A stretch of 50,444 nucleotides of DNA from Desulfobacula sp. (GTDB taxonomy: Bacteria > Desulfobacterota > Desulfobacteria > Desulfobacterales > Desulfobacteraceae). The translations under genes were made by a program, and so were the position numbers. The stretch spans positions 1-50,444 of the forward strand of contig JAMPXP010000028.1 of the NCBI GenBank assembly GCA_023701135.1, read 5' to 3'. Below are positions 1-7,660 of this stretch, piece by piece (position 1 is the first letter of the stretch; every line of letters begins with the position of its first letter). The notes beneath the pieces were generated by a model. The model was given only the letters and a program-made list of their open reading frames with translations. It was not told where the DNA came from and did not search any database.

Positions 1-2
1 AC

Positions 3-155
3 GGGGTTGCCAAAAATGTATTAAAGGAAGAAATTCCCCTTGAAACCATATTCAAAGGCATTTTCCCCTTCCTGATCGCCGTTATAGCCGGAATCATCCT
101 GATGATGATCTTCCCGCAAATCGTTCTTGTTCTGCCCAATCTTTTGTATCAATAA
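3..155 (+). CDS. TRAP transporter large permease, C-terminal end (partial)
   Basis: The first 51 codons in view form the end of a membrane protein. A charged cytoplasmic stretch (KEEIPLETIFKG) is followed by one strongly hydrophobic helix ending in LLYQ and a TAA stop. The PFLIAVIAGIILMMIFPQI pattern is typical of the last helix of DctM, the 12-helix permease of tripartite (TRAP) carriers for organic acids. The start and the partner subunits lie upstream of the window. It is a different system from the complete TRAP operon at 40503-43477. The family assignment rests on a short piece and is moderate. Confidence 0.6.
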   Translation, partial: GVAKNVLKEEIPLETIFKGIFPFLIAVIAGIILMMIFPQIVLVLPNLLYQ

Positions 156-162
156 TTTTGAT

Positions 163-201
163 CTGAAAAAGCCGGCCATATTTTAATGTAAGCTTTTTCA
201 G
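163..201 (+). terminator. Inverted repeat after the dctM stop, possible terminator
   Basis: A perfect 10-bp inverted repeat (CTGAAAAAGC at 163-172, GCTTTTTCAG at 192-201) begins 7 bases after the TRAP permease stop and lies just before the ribosome-binding site of the AEC gene. The loop is 19 bases and includes a small GCCGGC palindrome. No clean T-run follows, so it may be a weak terminator or an RNA-processing hairpin. Confidence 0.35.
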
Positions 202-235
202 CGGATGGTTACTGGTGATTAGGAATTAAGGAAAT

Positions 236-1144
236 ATGGAAAATCTGTTGTATCTGTTCATACTGCTCGCCCTGGGAAAGGTTTCCCGGCGGCTGCCGGC
301 ATTTCCCGAGAACACCCCGCAGATCCTGAACCTGTTTGTGATTTATTTTTCTTTTCCGGCCACGGTACTGTTGAAAACAAAGAACCTTGATCCGGGGCCG
401 GACCTTGCCGTCCTGGCCTTAACCCCCTGGGCACTGATGCTTGTCTCTGTTCTTGGGGTCACACTGATCGCACGGTACCGGCGCTGGGACCGGAAAACGA
501 CGGGCACCGTCATGTTATGCACCGGGCTCGGAAATACCTCGTTTTTGGGTTTCCCGGCTGTGGCGGCATTTTTTGGCGAAGACGCGCTTTCCTATGCCAT
601 TATCTATGATCAGCTCGGCACATTTCTCGGGCTCGCCATATTCGGAACCCTTGTGGTATCGGTTTTCGGAACCTCAACAAGGCCCTCTGTAAAGCAGATC
701 TTTCTGAATATCATCGGTTTCCCGCCATTCCTTGCATTGACGACAAGCCTTTGCCTCATGAAGGTCACCTATCCTTTACCCGTCATTAAACTGCTTGAAG
801 GGGTGTCGGCCACCATGATCCCCCTGGTTATGTTTTCCATTGGGACCCAATTCAGGCTGAGGCAACCTTTTTCCAATGTCAAGCCCATAAGCGTCATTCT
901 TTTCCTTAAGATGATGGCTTTTCCGTTAGCAGTATTTTTCTGTCTCGCAGCGATGAAGATCCGTGGGCCTGTGCTTCATATTTCAGTTTTTGAGTCAGCC
1001 ATGCCGTCCATGGTGATGTCCGGGGTGCTGGCGCAATCCGGCCGCCTCAATGCAGAGGTAGCCAATGCCGCCATCGGTTACGGCCTGGTCCTGTCCTTTA
1101 TCACCCTTCCGTTTTTCGACTTTTTGCTGAAAATGTTCCCATGA
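236..1144 (+). CDS. AEC-family permease
   Basis: A 302-residue integral membrane protein with about ten hydrophobic segments, an N-terminal half and a similar C-terminal half. It has the TGLGNTSFLGFPAV motif near residues 95-108, characteristic of the auxin efflux carrier (AEC) family (Mem_trans domain). In bacteria these carry small organic acids such as malate, malonate or lactate; the substrate cannot be read from the sequence. The start has AAGGAAAT directly upstream. It follows a TRAP permease end, separated by a hairpin, so it may be its own unit. The length is normal for the family. Confidence 0.85.
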   Translation: MENLLYLFILLALGKVSRRLPAFPENTPQILNLFVIYFSFPATVLLKTKNLDPGPDLAVLALTPWALMLVSVLGVTLIARYRRWDRKTTGTVMLCTGLGNTSFLGFPAVAAFFGEDALSYAIIYDQLGTFLGLAIFGTLVVSVFGTSTRPSVKQIFLNIIGFPPFLALTTSLCLMKVTYPLPVIKLLEGVSATMIPLVMFSIGTQFRLRQPFSNVKPISVILFLKMMAFPLAVFFCLAAMKIRGPVLHISVFESAMPSMVMSGVLAQSGRLNAEVANAAIGYGLVLSFITLPFFDFLLKMFP

Positions 1145-1203
1145 GCCTCATGATCCCATGGTGTTATTTTTCCATTGGCGAGTTTGCCGATTCCTTTCTG
1201 GTG

Positions 1204-2016
1204 TCAGTGAATCAGCATATTGCAAAGGTGTTCGCTTAAAAACAGGATGGCCTCAATGTCCAGGTGTTGGATAATGGTCTCATCAAATAAAAGCTTTGCA
1301 TCGGCCTCAAACCCGTCGGCGGCCTTCCAGAATAAAAGAACCACCGGAACCTTTGGGAATGCCTTGAATTCATAGGCAAGATCACAGGATGGATACAGGT
1401 TCTTGACATTGGCGCCGCCGAAGTTTTCACAGGATAATGAAAGGCTTTCCGGATTTGCGGAAAAGGCTTTTTTCAGCGGTATTTCCACACGGTCCCGCAT
1501 GGAGACAATCTTGGATATGGTGTTGGGGAATTCCTTCAGGCTTTTCATGTTTCCGGATGGGACCGATATCCCTCCCCGGGCCAGATGGATATAGACAAAG
1601 GTCTGTTCATTCCGGCTGAGGTCATGGCCGGAATCGTCCCGTATTCCGTCCCGGGTAATGGAGAGCTGCTTGTTAAAACACAAAAGGAGTATGGTTTCAT
1701 CTTCCCCGGAACCCATGAATGTGCCTCCGATCCGGGTGGCGATATCTTCCATTTTCATGGAAGCGGTTTTCTGTTTTGCCCATTCAAGGGCTTCTTCGGC
1801 CATATCTTTTTTCAGCCATTTCCCCTGTTTATATTGCGCTTCTAGCTCTTTTTGAGCACTGGATAATATATCCGCATGGATATGGGGACAGTTTTTCAGG
1901 GCAAGCTTCTCAGATACGACCATTCCGGCAAAGGCAAGGCAAGTGGCGTACCCGCAGTCTTTGCAATTGGTCCTGGGCAATACCCGGGTATACAGATCTA
2001 CAACGGAAAGGGCCAT
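1204..2016 (-). CDS. DUF3786 protein with N-terminal Fe-S (4Fe-4S) motif
   Basis: A 270-residue cytoplasmic protein. The first 45 residues hold a cysteine cluster, NCKDCGYATC followed 18 residues later by NCP, the arrangement of the iron-sulfur domain found in acetyl-CoA synthase gamma subunits and related proteins. The rest matches DUF3786, seen mainly in anaerobic deltaproteobacteria and of unknown function. The start at 2016 is preferred over an ATG 20 codons upstream because AAGGA lies 5 bases before it. It is the last gene after cydA, cydB and rubredoxin on the same strand, suggesting a role in redox or oxygen protection, which is inference only. Confidence 0.7.
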   Translation of the reverse strand: MALSVVDLYTRVLPRTNCKDCGYATCLAFAGMVVSEKLALKNCPHIHADILSSAQKELEAQYKQGKWLKKDMAEEALEWAKQKTASMKMEDIATRIGGTFMGSGEDETILLLCFNKQLSITRDGIRDDSGHDLSRNEQTFVYIHLARGGISVPSGNMKSLKEFPNTISKIVSMRDRVEIPLKKAFSANPESLSLSCENFGGANVKNLYPSCDLAYEFKAFPKVPVVLLFWKAADGFEADAKLLFDETIIQHLDIEAILFLSEHLCNMLIH

Positions 2017-2079
2017 GGTCTTCCTTGGATGATAAAAAGGCCGAGCAGAAAGGATCATTCCGCCCGACCGGATCAATTC

Positions 2080-2238
2080 CTATTCTTTTTCAAAATCGTC
2101 CTTTGAAGCTCCGCAGATGGGGCAGCACCAGTCATCGGGAAGGTCTTGAAAACCGGTTCCCGGATCGATGCCGTTGTCCGGATCGCCGTCTGCCGGGTCA
2201 TACACATAGCCGCAGGGTCCGCAAACATATCTGTCCAT
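2080..2238 (-). CDS. rub: Rubredoxin
   Basis: A 52-residue protein that fits rubredoxin exactly. CxxC at Cys6/Cys9 and CxxC at Cys39/Cys42 make the single tetrahedral Fe(SCys)4 site; [11 protein letters not shown] follows the first pair and the aromatic and acidic surface residues are conserved. AAGGAAA precedes the ATG. Rubredoxins carry single electrons in the cytoplasm to oxygen- or superoxide-reducing enzymes. Its position 55 bp downstream of cydB and just before DUF3786 suggests an oxygen-defence operon. It is short enough to be missed by automatic calling. Confidence 0.95.
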   Translation of the reverse strand: MDRYVCGPCGYVYDPADGDPDNGIDPGTGFQDLPDDWCCPICGASKDDFEKE

Positions 2239-2292
2239 GTTAAATTTCCTTTTGATGATTGGGGTTAGAGGGCGCCATGAGGTTCAACCGCA

Positions 2293-3321
2293 TCAATATG
2301 CGTCTTCCAGATCCAGGTCCTCCCGGGTCACCGGATGCCTGAAAAAATGATAGGACCAGGCCTGGTAGATGATGACCAGGGGGATAAAGACCAGGACCAC
2401 CCCCAGCATGATTTTTAATGTCAGCGGGCTGGACGAGGCATTAAAGGCCGTCAGGGAAAAATTGGCGTCCATGCTGGACGGAAACAACCTGGGGAAAAGC
2501 CCGATGATCCCGAAAAAAGTAGCCCCCACAATGGTCAGGGCCGAGGCAAACCAGGCTTTGAAAAATCGGCGGCCTGCAATAAAGATCCGGGTCGCAAAAA
2601 GGGCGGCCACGGTGACCAGGATAACCAGGAACAGGGCCGGCGTTTTAAAATAGTTGGCATAAAGATCCGTGGCAAAATAGGAAGCCACGAGAAAAATGAC
2701 GGCCACCGGCACAAGGACGAGCCATATTTTTTGAGATACGTCAATGGCTCTCTGCTGAAGGTCACCCCTGGTCCGGATGTTGAGCCAGTTGGCGCCATGC
2801 TGGAGGAATAATAACACAAACAAGGCCCCTCCCAGAAGCCCATAAGGATTCAGGAGTTTTAAGGTGTTGCCGTGATATATGCCCTTGTCGTCAAAGGGGA
2901 TGCCCTGGAAGATATTGGCAAAGGCAACACCGAAGAGAAGGGCCGGCAGAAAACTGCCCAGGAAAATAAAGGTGTCCCAGAGTTTTTTCCAGCCTTCGTG
3001 GTTGATTTTTCCCCTGAATTCAAAGGCCACTCCCCTGAAAATCAGGGCGAATAAAATCAGCATCAGCGGGGTATAAAGGGAGGAAAACATGACGGCATAG
3101 ACCTTGGGAAAGGCGGCAAAGGTGACTCCCCCGGCTGTCAAAAGCCAGACCTCATTGCCGTCCCACAAGGGTCCGATGGAATTGATCATGATTCGTTTAT
3201 CCTGGTCTGTCTTCCCGAGAAAGGGATAAAGGGTGCCCACACCGAAATCAAAGCCGTCGGTCATGAAAAACACAGCCCATAAGAGTCCCCATAAAAAAAA
3301 CCATATCGATTGAAGTTCCAT
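2293..3321 (-). CDS. cydB: Cytochrome bd quinol oxidase subunit II
   Basis: A 342-residue protein with eight to nine membrane helices. It opens with IWFFLWGLLWAVFFMTDGFDFGVGTL and has GPLWDGNEVWLL near residue 50, both signatures of CydB. The subunit packs against CydA in the cytoplasmic membrane to form the high-affinity terminal oxidase that reduces oxygen to water with quinol. The ATG is preceded by AGGAG. cydA ends 24 bp upstream, so the two are co-transcribed. In an anaerobe the enzyme most likely removes oxygen. No small CydX-like subunit was recognised. Confidence 0.95.
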   Translation of the reverse strand: MELQSIWFFLWGLLWAVFFMTDGFDFGVGTLYPFLGKTDQDKRIMINSIGPLWDGNEVWLLTAGGVTFAAFPKVYAVMFSSLYTPLMLILFALIFRGVAFEFRGKINHEGWKKLWDTFIFLGSFLPALLFGVAFANIFQGIPFDDKGIYHGNTLKLLNPYGLLGGALFVLLFLQHGANWLNIRTRGDLQQRAIDVSQKIWLVLVPVAVIFLVASYFATDLYANYFKTPALFLVILVTVAALFATRIFIAGRRFFKAWFASALTIVGATFFGIIGLFPRLFPSSMDANFSLTAFNASSSPLTLKIMLGVVLVFIPLVIIYQAWSYHFFRHPVTREDLDLEDAY

Positions 3322-3344
3322 ATCATCACTCCTGTATTTGTTGG

Positions 3345-4652
3345 TTAATGTGCAGCCTCAGGGCCTTTTTTTGCATTCTGGGCCATGAGATAAAACCCGA
3401 CGGCCCCCAGAAGGCCGTAGACAAGGATAAATCCGATAAGAGAGAACAGGACCTGGGTGGCCGCAATGGGGGAGGCGGCGTCGGCGGTTTTCAAAACCCC
3501 GTAGACAATCCAGGGCTGGCGGCCGACTTCCGTCACCACCCACCCCATTTCAATGGCAAGGTAGGGAAGAGGGATGGAAAACAGGATCAATTTCAGATAC
3601 CCCGGGCTTTCCATGATTTTATTCCTTTGGAACCAGCCGTAGAGGCTTAAAACGATCAAAAGGGTCCCAATGCCCACCATGGTGCGGAACCCGATAAAGA
3701 CCGGCAGAACCGGAGGGCGTTCATCCCTGGGGATATCTTTGAGCCCTTTGACTTCGGCATTAAAATCGTGAAACCCAAGGAAACTTAAGAGACCAGGCAG
3801 GGAAAGGACCTCAATGGTGTTTTTTTCCAGTTTTTCATCGGGAATGGCAAACATGACAATGGGGGCCCGGGTCTGGGTCTCCCAATGGGATTCCATGGCG
3901 GCAAGCTTTGCCGGCTGGGTTTTGGCCACATTCACACCGTGGAAATCACCGACCAGGGCCACAAAAATGGAGCATACCACGGCAACCGGTAAAGCGATTT
4001 TAAAGGATCCCATAAAAACATCCACATGCTGTTTTTTCAAAAGATGATAGGCAGAGATGCCCATGATGAAAAAGGCGGCCAGGACAAGGGCCGACGGAAG
4101 AACATGGAGGATCTGAAGGATGCTGTTATAATTGAAGAGAACGGCAAAAAAATCGGTCAATTCCGCCCTGCCGTTCCGCAGGGCGTATCCCACCGGGTTC
4201 TGCATAAACCCGTTGGCGGTTAGAATCCAGATGCCGGAGATATTTCCAGCGGCGGCTACCACCCACATGACGGCGGCATGGGCCTTGGCCGACATTTTTT
4301 TCCATCCGAAAATCCAGATGCCGATGAAGGTGGATTCGAGAAAAAAGGCCACGGAAGCTTCAATGGCCAGCAGAGATCCGAACACATCCCCCACATACTC
4401 GGAATACCTGGACCAGTTGGTACCGAACTGGAATTCAAGGGTGATGCCAGTGACAACCCCCAGGGCAAAATTAATGAGAAAAAGTTTGCCCCAGAATTTG
4501 GTCATTCTCAGATATACCGTATCTCCTGTTCTTACATATTTTGTTTCCATATAGGCGATAATAATGGAAATCCCAAGGGTCAGCGGTACAAAAAGAAAAT
4601 GGAACATGGTGGCTGCGGCAAATTGCAATCTTGACAGAAAAACCGGATCCAT
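3345..4652 (-). CDS. cydA: Cytochrome bd quinol oxidase subunit I
   Basis: A 435-residue haem-binding subunit. The N-terminus LSRLQFAAATMFHFLFVPLTLG contains the conserved helix I with the haem d ligand histidine, and GRQPWIVYG, the hallmark of quinol-oxidising CydA, is present near residue 375. The periplasmic Q-loop is short, like Bacillus or cyanide-insensitive-type enzymes rather than the longer E. coli form. The start at 4652 has GGAGGG at good spacing; an in-frame ATG 17 codons upstream lacks a site. First gene of the cydA-cydB-rub-DUF3786 unit, with a plausible promoter just upstream. Confidence 0.95.
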   Translation of the reverse strand: MDPVFLSRLQFAAATMFHFLFVPLTLGISIIIAYMETKYVRTGDTVYLRMTKFWGKLFLINFALGVVTGITLEFQFGTNWSRYSEYVGDVFGSLLAIEASVAFFLESTFIGIWIFGWKKMSAKAHAAVMWVVAAAGNISGIWILTANGFMQNPVGYALRNGRAELTDFFAVLFNYNSILQILHVLPSALVLAAFFIMGISAYHLLKKQHVDVFMGSFKIALPVAVVCSIFVALVGDFHGVNVAKTQPAKLAAMESHWETQTRAPIVMFAIPDEKLEKNTIEVLSLPGLLSFLGFHDFNAEVKGLKDIPRDERPPVLPVFIGFRTMVGIGTLLIVLSLYGWFQRNKIMESPGYLKLILFSIPLPYLAIEMGWVVTEVGRQPWIVYGVLKTADAASPIAATQVLFSLIGFILVYGLLGAVGFYLMAQNAKKGPEAAH

Positions 4653-4698
4653 AAATCCCTCCACGTAATACTGTTTTAGCCGAATACGCTTACAAAAA

Positions 4699-4728
4699 AT
4701 CATAAATTACTTTTCCGGAAAAAAGCAA
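4699..4728 (-). promoter_or_regulatory. Putative promoter of the cyd operon with palindromic operator
   Basis: On the minus strand TTGCTT (4728-4723) is followed after 18 bases by TATGAT (4704-4699), a sigma-70-like pair about 50 bases before the cydA start. The spacer contains the perfect 12-base palindrome TTTTCCGGAAAA (4711-4722), well placed for a repressor. No regulator can be named from the sequence. Confidence 0.45.
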
Positions 4729-4892
4729 TTCATATGCCATGGGTGAAAAGAAAGAAAAAATAATTATTGAGCTTTAAATATCAGCACATTATCGGATTTT
4801 ATCAGGGATGGCAAGAAGGTTTTTTGTTTTTGAGACAGCAGAGAAACAAGAAAATGAAACACTGTTGTATCGTTAGAGTGAGACAGGGGTTC

Positions 4893-4925
4893 CTCCTGCG
4901 GAAGACGGAATCGCTTCCGCAGGAG
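4893..4925 (-). terminator. Perfect 12-bp hairpin at the end of the octaheme cytochrome operon
   Basis: CTCCTGCGGAAG (4893-4904) and CTTCCGCAGGAG (4914-4925) are exact inverted repeats around a 9-base loop, 7 bases after the stop of the cytochrome b gene at 4933. A T-rich run follows on the plus side, not the minus side, so it may act as a bidirectional or stabilising hairpin rather than a classical intrinsic terminator. Confidence 0.5.
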
Positions 4926-4932
4926 AGAATTT

Positions 4933-5577
4933 TTAATTTTTTCTGACGGCTTTGGTTTCCCAGTCTTCAATGGCCGTAGTATCGGTGACCTCTTCCCAGC
5001 CCGTGACCATGCCTGCGACATGCCCCAGAACGGAGTGTCCCGTGGTGATCATATAGAGGTGGATGATCAGAAAATTCAGGAGGAAAAGGGCAATGAGGGT
5101 GTGGATGCCGGCAAGGACGGAAAGGGCAAAGAACCCCTGCAGGTCATTGTAGAGATAATACAGGAGCCCGGTCACCATCTGCACCGGCAGAAGCATGGCG
5201 GAAATACCCAGATAGGCCAGCCGCTGCAGGGGATTATGCTTTGCGTGCGTTGATTTCTGGACCGGATGGGGCTTGCCCTGAAAAATATCCCAGGCATAAT
5301 AGCGGACAACGGAAAAAAGCCTTTTGGTGGTAGGGATATATTGCCTCCACTCTCCTGTGGTGAACAGCCAGAAAACAAAAAAGGCAAACAGGGTGAGCCA
5401 GGTCAGGCCGATATAATTATGGATCCGGACCGCGGTTTTAAATCCCAGGAAAGAATAGGTGCCGTGGATTTCCAGGCCGGTGATGATGAGAGTGATGACC
5501 ACGGCGGCCTGGAACCAGTGCCAGAGCCTTTCGAACCGTGTATACAGATAGATTTTGATGGTTTTTTGATCCGTCAT
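4933..5577 (-). CDS. Membrane cytochrome b (b561/thiosulfate-reductase type)
   Basis: A 214-residue protein with about four to five transmembrane helices of the cytochrome b561/Ni-hydrogenase b family. It begins with RFERLWHWFQA, the usual first-helix motif, and carries further helix histidines (His53 and several near residues 160-180) that can ligate two b haems. It would pass electrons from the quinone pool to a periplasmic partner. It starts one base after the octaheme cytochrome stop, with GGAGG inside the end of that gene, so the two are translationally linked and likely form one complex. Confidence 0.85.
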   Translation of the reverse strand: MTDQKTIKIYLYTRFERLWHWFQAAVVITLIITGLEIHGTYSFLGFKTAVRIHNYIGLTWLTLFAFFVFWLFTTGEWRQYIPTTKRLFSVVRYYAWDIFQGKPHPVQKSTHAKHNPLQRLAYLGISAMLLPVQMVTGLLYYLYNDLQGFFALSVLAGIHTLIALFLLNFLIIHLYMITTGHSVLGHVAGMVTGWEEVTDTTAIEDWETKAVRKN

Positions 5578-7209
5578 TTAATCCTCCTTGCCGTTACGCA
5601 TGAAAAACCGGCCCAGCCCATGCAGCAGAACAGCCACAAAGGCGCCGAGAACAGACACCCATCCGATGGTATCCACCAGGCGGAACCGGTCCCGGCCCGG
5701 CATATACAGGTCTGTGATTCCGGCCAGCCGGGAGGTTTCCCGGATGTGGCATTCCGTACAGGCCAGGGCGTTTTCCTTGGGCGCCACCATATGGGTGATG
5801 GGCATGGCATAGGTGGTTTCCACATAATCAAATTGGCCGGAATAGGGCAGACCTAAGGTTTTATTGCCCCGCTCGATGGCGTCGTTCATATCCAGGGTGG
5901 TCCAGAACCCCTTGGACCCTGACAGTATGGGGGCCAGAAGCTTGTTGTGGACCTTGTCATAGGGCTGTTTACCCCGGTGGATTTTAAAGGGAAAGATTCG
6001 GGTCTGGGGATCGGATTTATCCCCCACGGGTTGGCTGACCTTCACAATTTGTCCGGGATCAATAACATCATCGGCTGTGGTGCTGGTCAAAGACCCGTTG
6101 AACCGATAATATTCCGGGATCACGTTCTTTTCCCATTTGAATTCCCCTTTGATGGTCTTATACACGGGTTTCCCGAATTCGCCGTCTTCGGTGTAGGGTT
6201 TGCCGTCTTTCATCTTTCCCGTCTTGGACCAGTCCCACATCATCATGGTGGGATTCACCCGGGCAAAGCTGGGAATATGGCAGGCCTGGCAGGAAACCAC
6301 ATCGGTATGGTCATTCATCTTGGAATCATTTTTATGGGGCATGGCGCTGTGGCAGGACTCGCAGGTGATTTTCGGAGCCAGATCATCTTCAATCAGGCTT
6401 TTCCTGGACTCAACGGCAGGATTGGTATAAATCCGCCCGGCAATATTGTGCTCCGTGGTAGTATGACACCGGGTGCAGGTGAAATTTTTCCCGTCGGTTC
6501 CCATATGCACATCCAGCATGCGGTTGGGTTTTGTGAGAGAGGTGTCCAGATCCCCGTGTTTCACCCCGTCGCCGCCGCCGCCGGTAAAATGGCAGTCCCC
6601 GCAGCTCTTCCGGTCCGGGAAGGTCACCTGGGTGACGGCTTTTTTGATGTCCTGCTGAAGATCTTTGGCCATTTCATGGGCTTCCGGGTCTTCGTCCTTT
6701 AGAAAGGATTTGACATCGGTGAGGGCCTCTTCAAAATTAAACCCGGATGAATTGTGGCATTTCAGGCAATTGACCTCACCCTGGACTCCCTTTTTGTCCC
6801 AGCCGGGATGGCAGCTCAGACAACTTTTATCTTCCATGGCATTGCCGGAGATGCAGAAATTATTCACTGAAAACCCGGCCTTACCATAACGCAAATCCGT
6901 TTTATCCTCAGACGCCAGCCAGGTCCAGTGAATGGTCTTATGAAACTGGGTTGCAGCTTCCGAGTGGCAGGAGATGCAGGCCCGGGTGATCTCTTCCCCG
7001 GAGGTGAAATCCTTGTTCAAGGCCTCCATTTTTTTGTGGTCCGTGGTGGTCCACTGTTTACTGCCCTTGACGGCCTGCCTGGCAAGGCGTCTTCCCGGAG
7101 CGTCGTCACTGTTTTCCGGTGTGGCGGCAAAGGCCGGGGAAAGAAAGCATAAAAAGGCCGCGATAGCTGTTGCAGCCATTTTGCAACTGAATACGATTCT
7201 TTTTTTCAT
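5578..7209 (-). CDS. Octaheme c-type cytochrome, tetrathionate reductase (OTR) family
   Basis: A 543-residue exported protein with eight CxxCH haem sites: CISCH, CLSCH, CLKCH, CGDCH, CTRCH, CESCH, CQACH and CTECH. A Sec signal peptide covers about the first 28 residues (ending SPAFAA), and a single hydrophobic segment near the C-terminus (VSVLGAFVAVLLHGLG) anchors it to the outer face of the membrane. The spacing matches the Shewanella octaheme tetrathionate reductase family, whose members reduce tetrathionate, nitrite and hydroxylamine in vitro. The start at 7209 has GGAG six bases upstream. Neighbouring rhodanese genes favour a sulfur substrate, which is inference. Confidence 0.88.
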   Translation of the reverse strand: MKKRIVFSCKMAATAIAAFLCFLSPAFAATPENSDDAPGRRLARQAVKGSKQWTTTDHKKMEALNKDFTSGEEITRACISCHSEAATQFHKTIHWTWLASEDKTDLRYGKAGFSVNNFCISGNAMEDKSCLSCHPGWDKKGVQGEVNCLKCHNSSGFNFEEALTDVKSFLKDEDPEAHEMAKDLQQDIKKAVTQVTFPDRKSCGDCHFTGGGGDGVKHGDLDTSLTKPNRMLDVHMGTDGKNFTCTRCHTTTEHNIAGRIYTNPAVESRKSLIEDDLAPKITCESCHSAMPHKNDSKMNDHTDVVSCQACHIPSFARVNPTMMMWDWSKTGKMKDGKPYTEDGEFGKPVYKTIKGEFKWEKNVIPEYYRFNGSLTSTTADDVIDPGQIVKVSQPVGDKSDPQTRIFPFKIHRGKQPYDKVHNKLLAPILSGSKGFWTTLDMNDAIERGNKTLGLPYSGQFDYVETTYAMPITHMVAPKENALACTECHIRETSRLAGITDLYMPGRDRFRLVDTIGWVSVLGAFVAVLLHGLGRFFMRNGKED

Positions 7210-7281
7210 TGGCATCTCCATGGGCTGAGAGGATATGAGCCGTTGAAAAGGACGGGGAATATCCCCGTCCTTTTGTAATGT

Positions 7282-7632
7282 CTAATTGCATGTGGCCGGC
7301 GAAGGGGAATCCGAGGCATGGCCGTAAAAATATGTATAAATATCAAGGACATCTTCATCGGATAAGGCAGCCCAATGCTGCTCACAGCCGAACTCATTAA
7401 ATTTCTTAGCCTCAAAAATCGCCTTCCATTCGGCCATGGTTTTATTGGCAGGGCTGATTTTAGGGGTTGCAGATTCAACCTGGCCTGCTTCCGAGCAGGC
7501 TTTATACACTTTCCGATAGGTGTATTTGCCTTTTCTGTCATTGCCGCCGGGGCCTTCAGAGGCAACGAGAATGGTATTGGACACAAGGATGAAAAGGGCT
7601 GCCGCAAACAGGATGGTTATTTTTTTAAACAT
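7282..7632 (-). CDS. Cytochrome c-like exported protein lacking the CxxCH motif
   Basis: A 116-residue protein with a signal peptide (FKKITILFAAALFILVSN...). After it, GKYTYRKVYKACSEAG occupies the place where small sulfate-reducer cytochromes usually carry a haem-binding CxxCH. The remainder (SPANKTMAEWKAIF, LSDEDVLDIYTYFYGHA, SPSPATCN) retains the class I cytochrome pattern. Here the second cysteine and histidine are missing, so covalent haem attachment as usual is unlikely. AAGGAG lies 7 bases before the ATG. It sits between the rhodanese and octaheme cytochrome genes and is probably co-expressed with them. Its function is unknown; it could be a structural or sulfur-handling partner. Confidence 0.65.
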   Translation of the reverse strand: MFKKITILFAAALFILVSNTILVASEGPGGNDRKGKYTYRKVYKACSEAGQVESATPKISPANKTMAEWKAIFEAKKFNEFGCEQHWAALSDEDVLDIYTYFYGHASDSPSPATCN

Positions 7633-7660
7633 GGAAGGTCTCCTTATTTTACTTATCTGA

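Noticed and set aside
4764-5021. An 85-residue minus-strand frame next to the cytochrome b gene
   Set aside because: It overlaps the end of the true cytochrome b gene and a hairpin, with no ribosome-binding site.
5947-6702. A 251-residue open frame on the plus strand
   Set aside because: It lies antisense to the octaheme cytochrome. Its Gly/Phe/His-rich content mirrors the codon bias of the real gene, and no ribosome-binding site or family signal is present.
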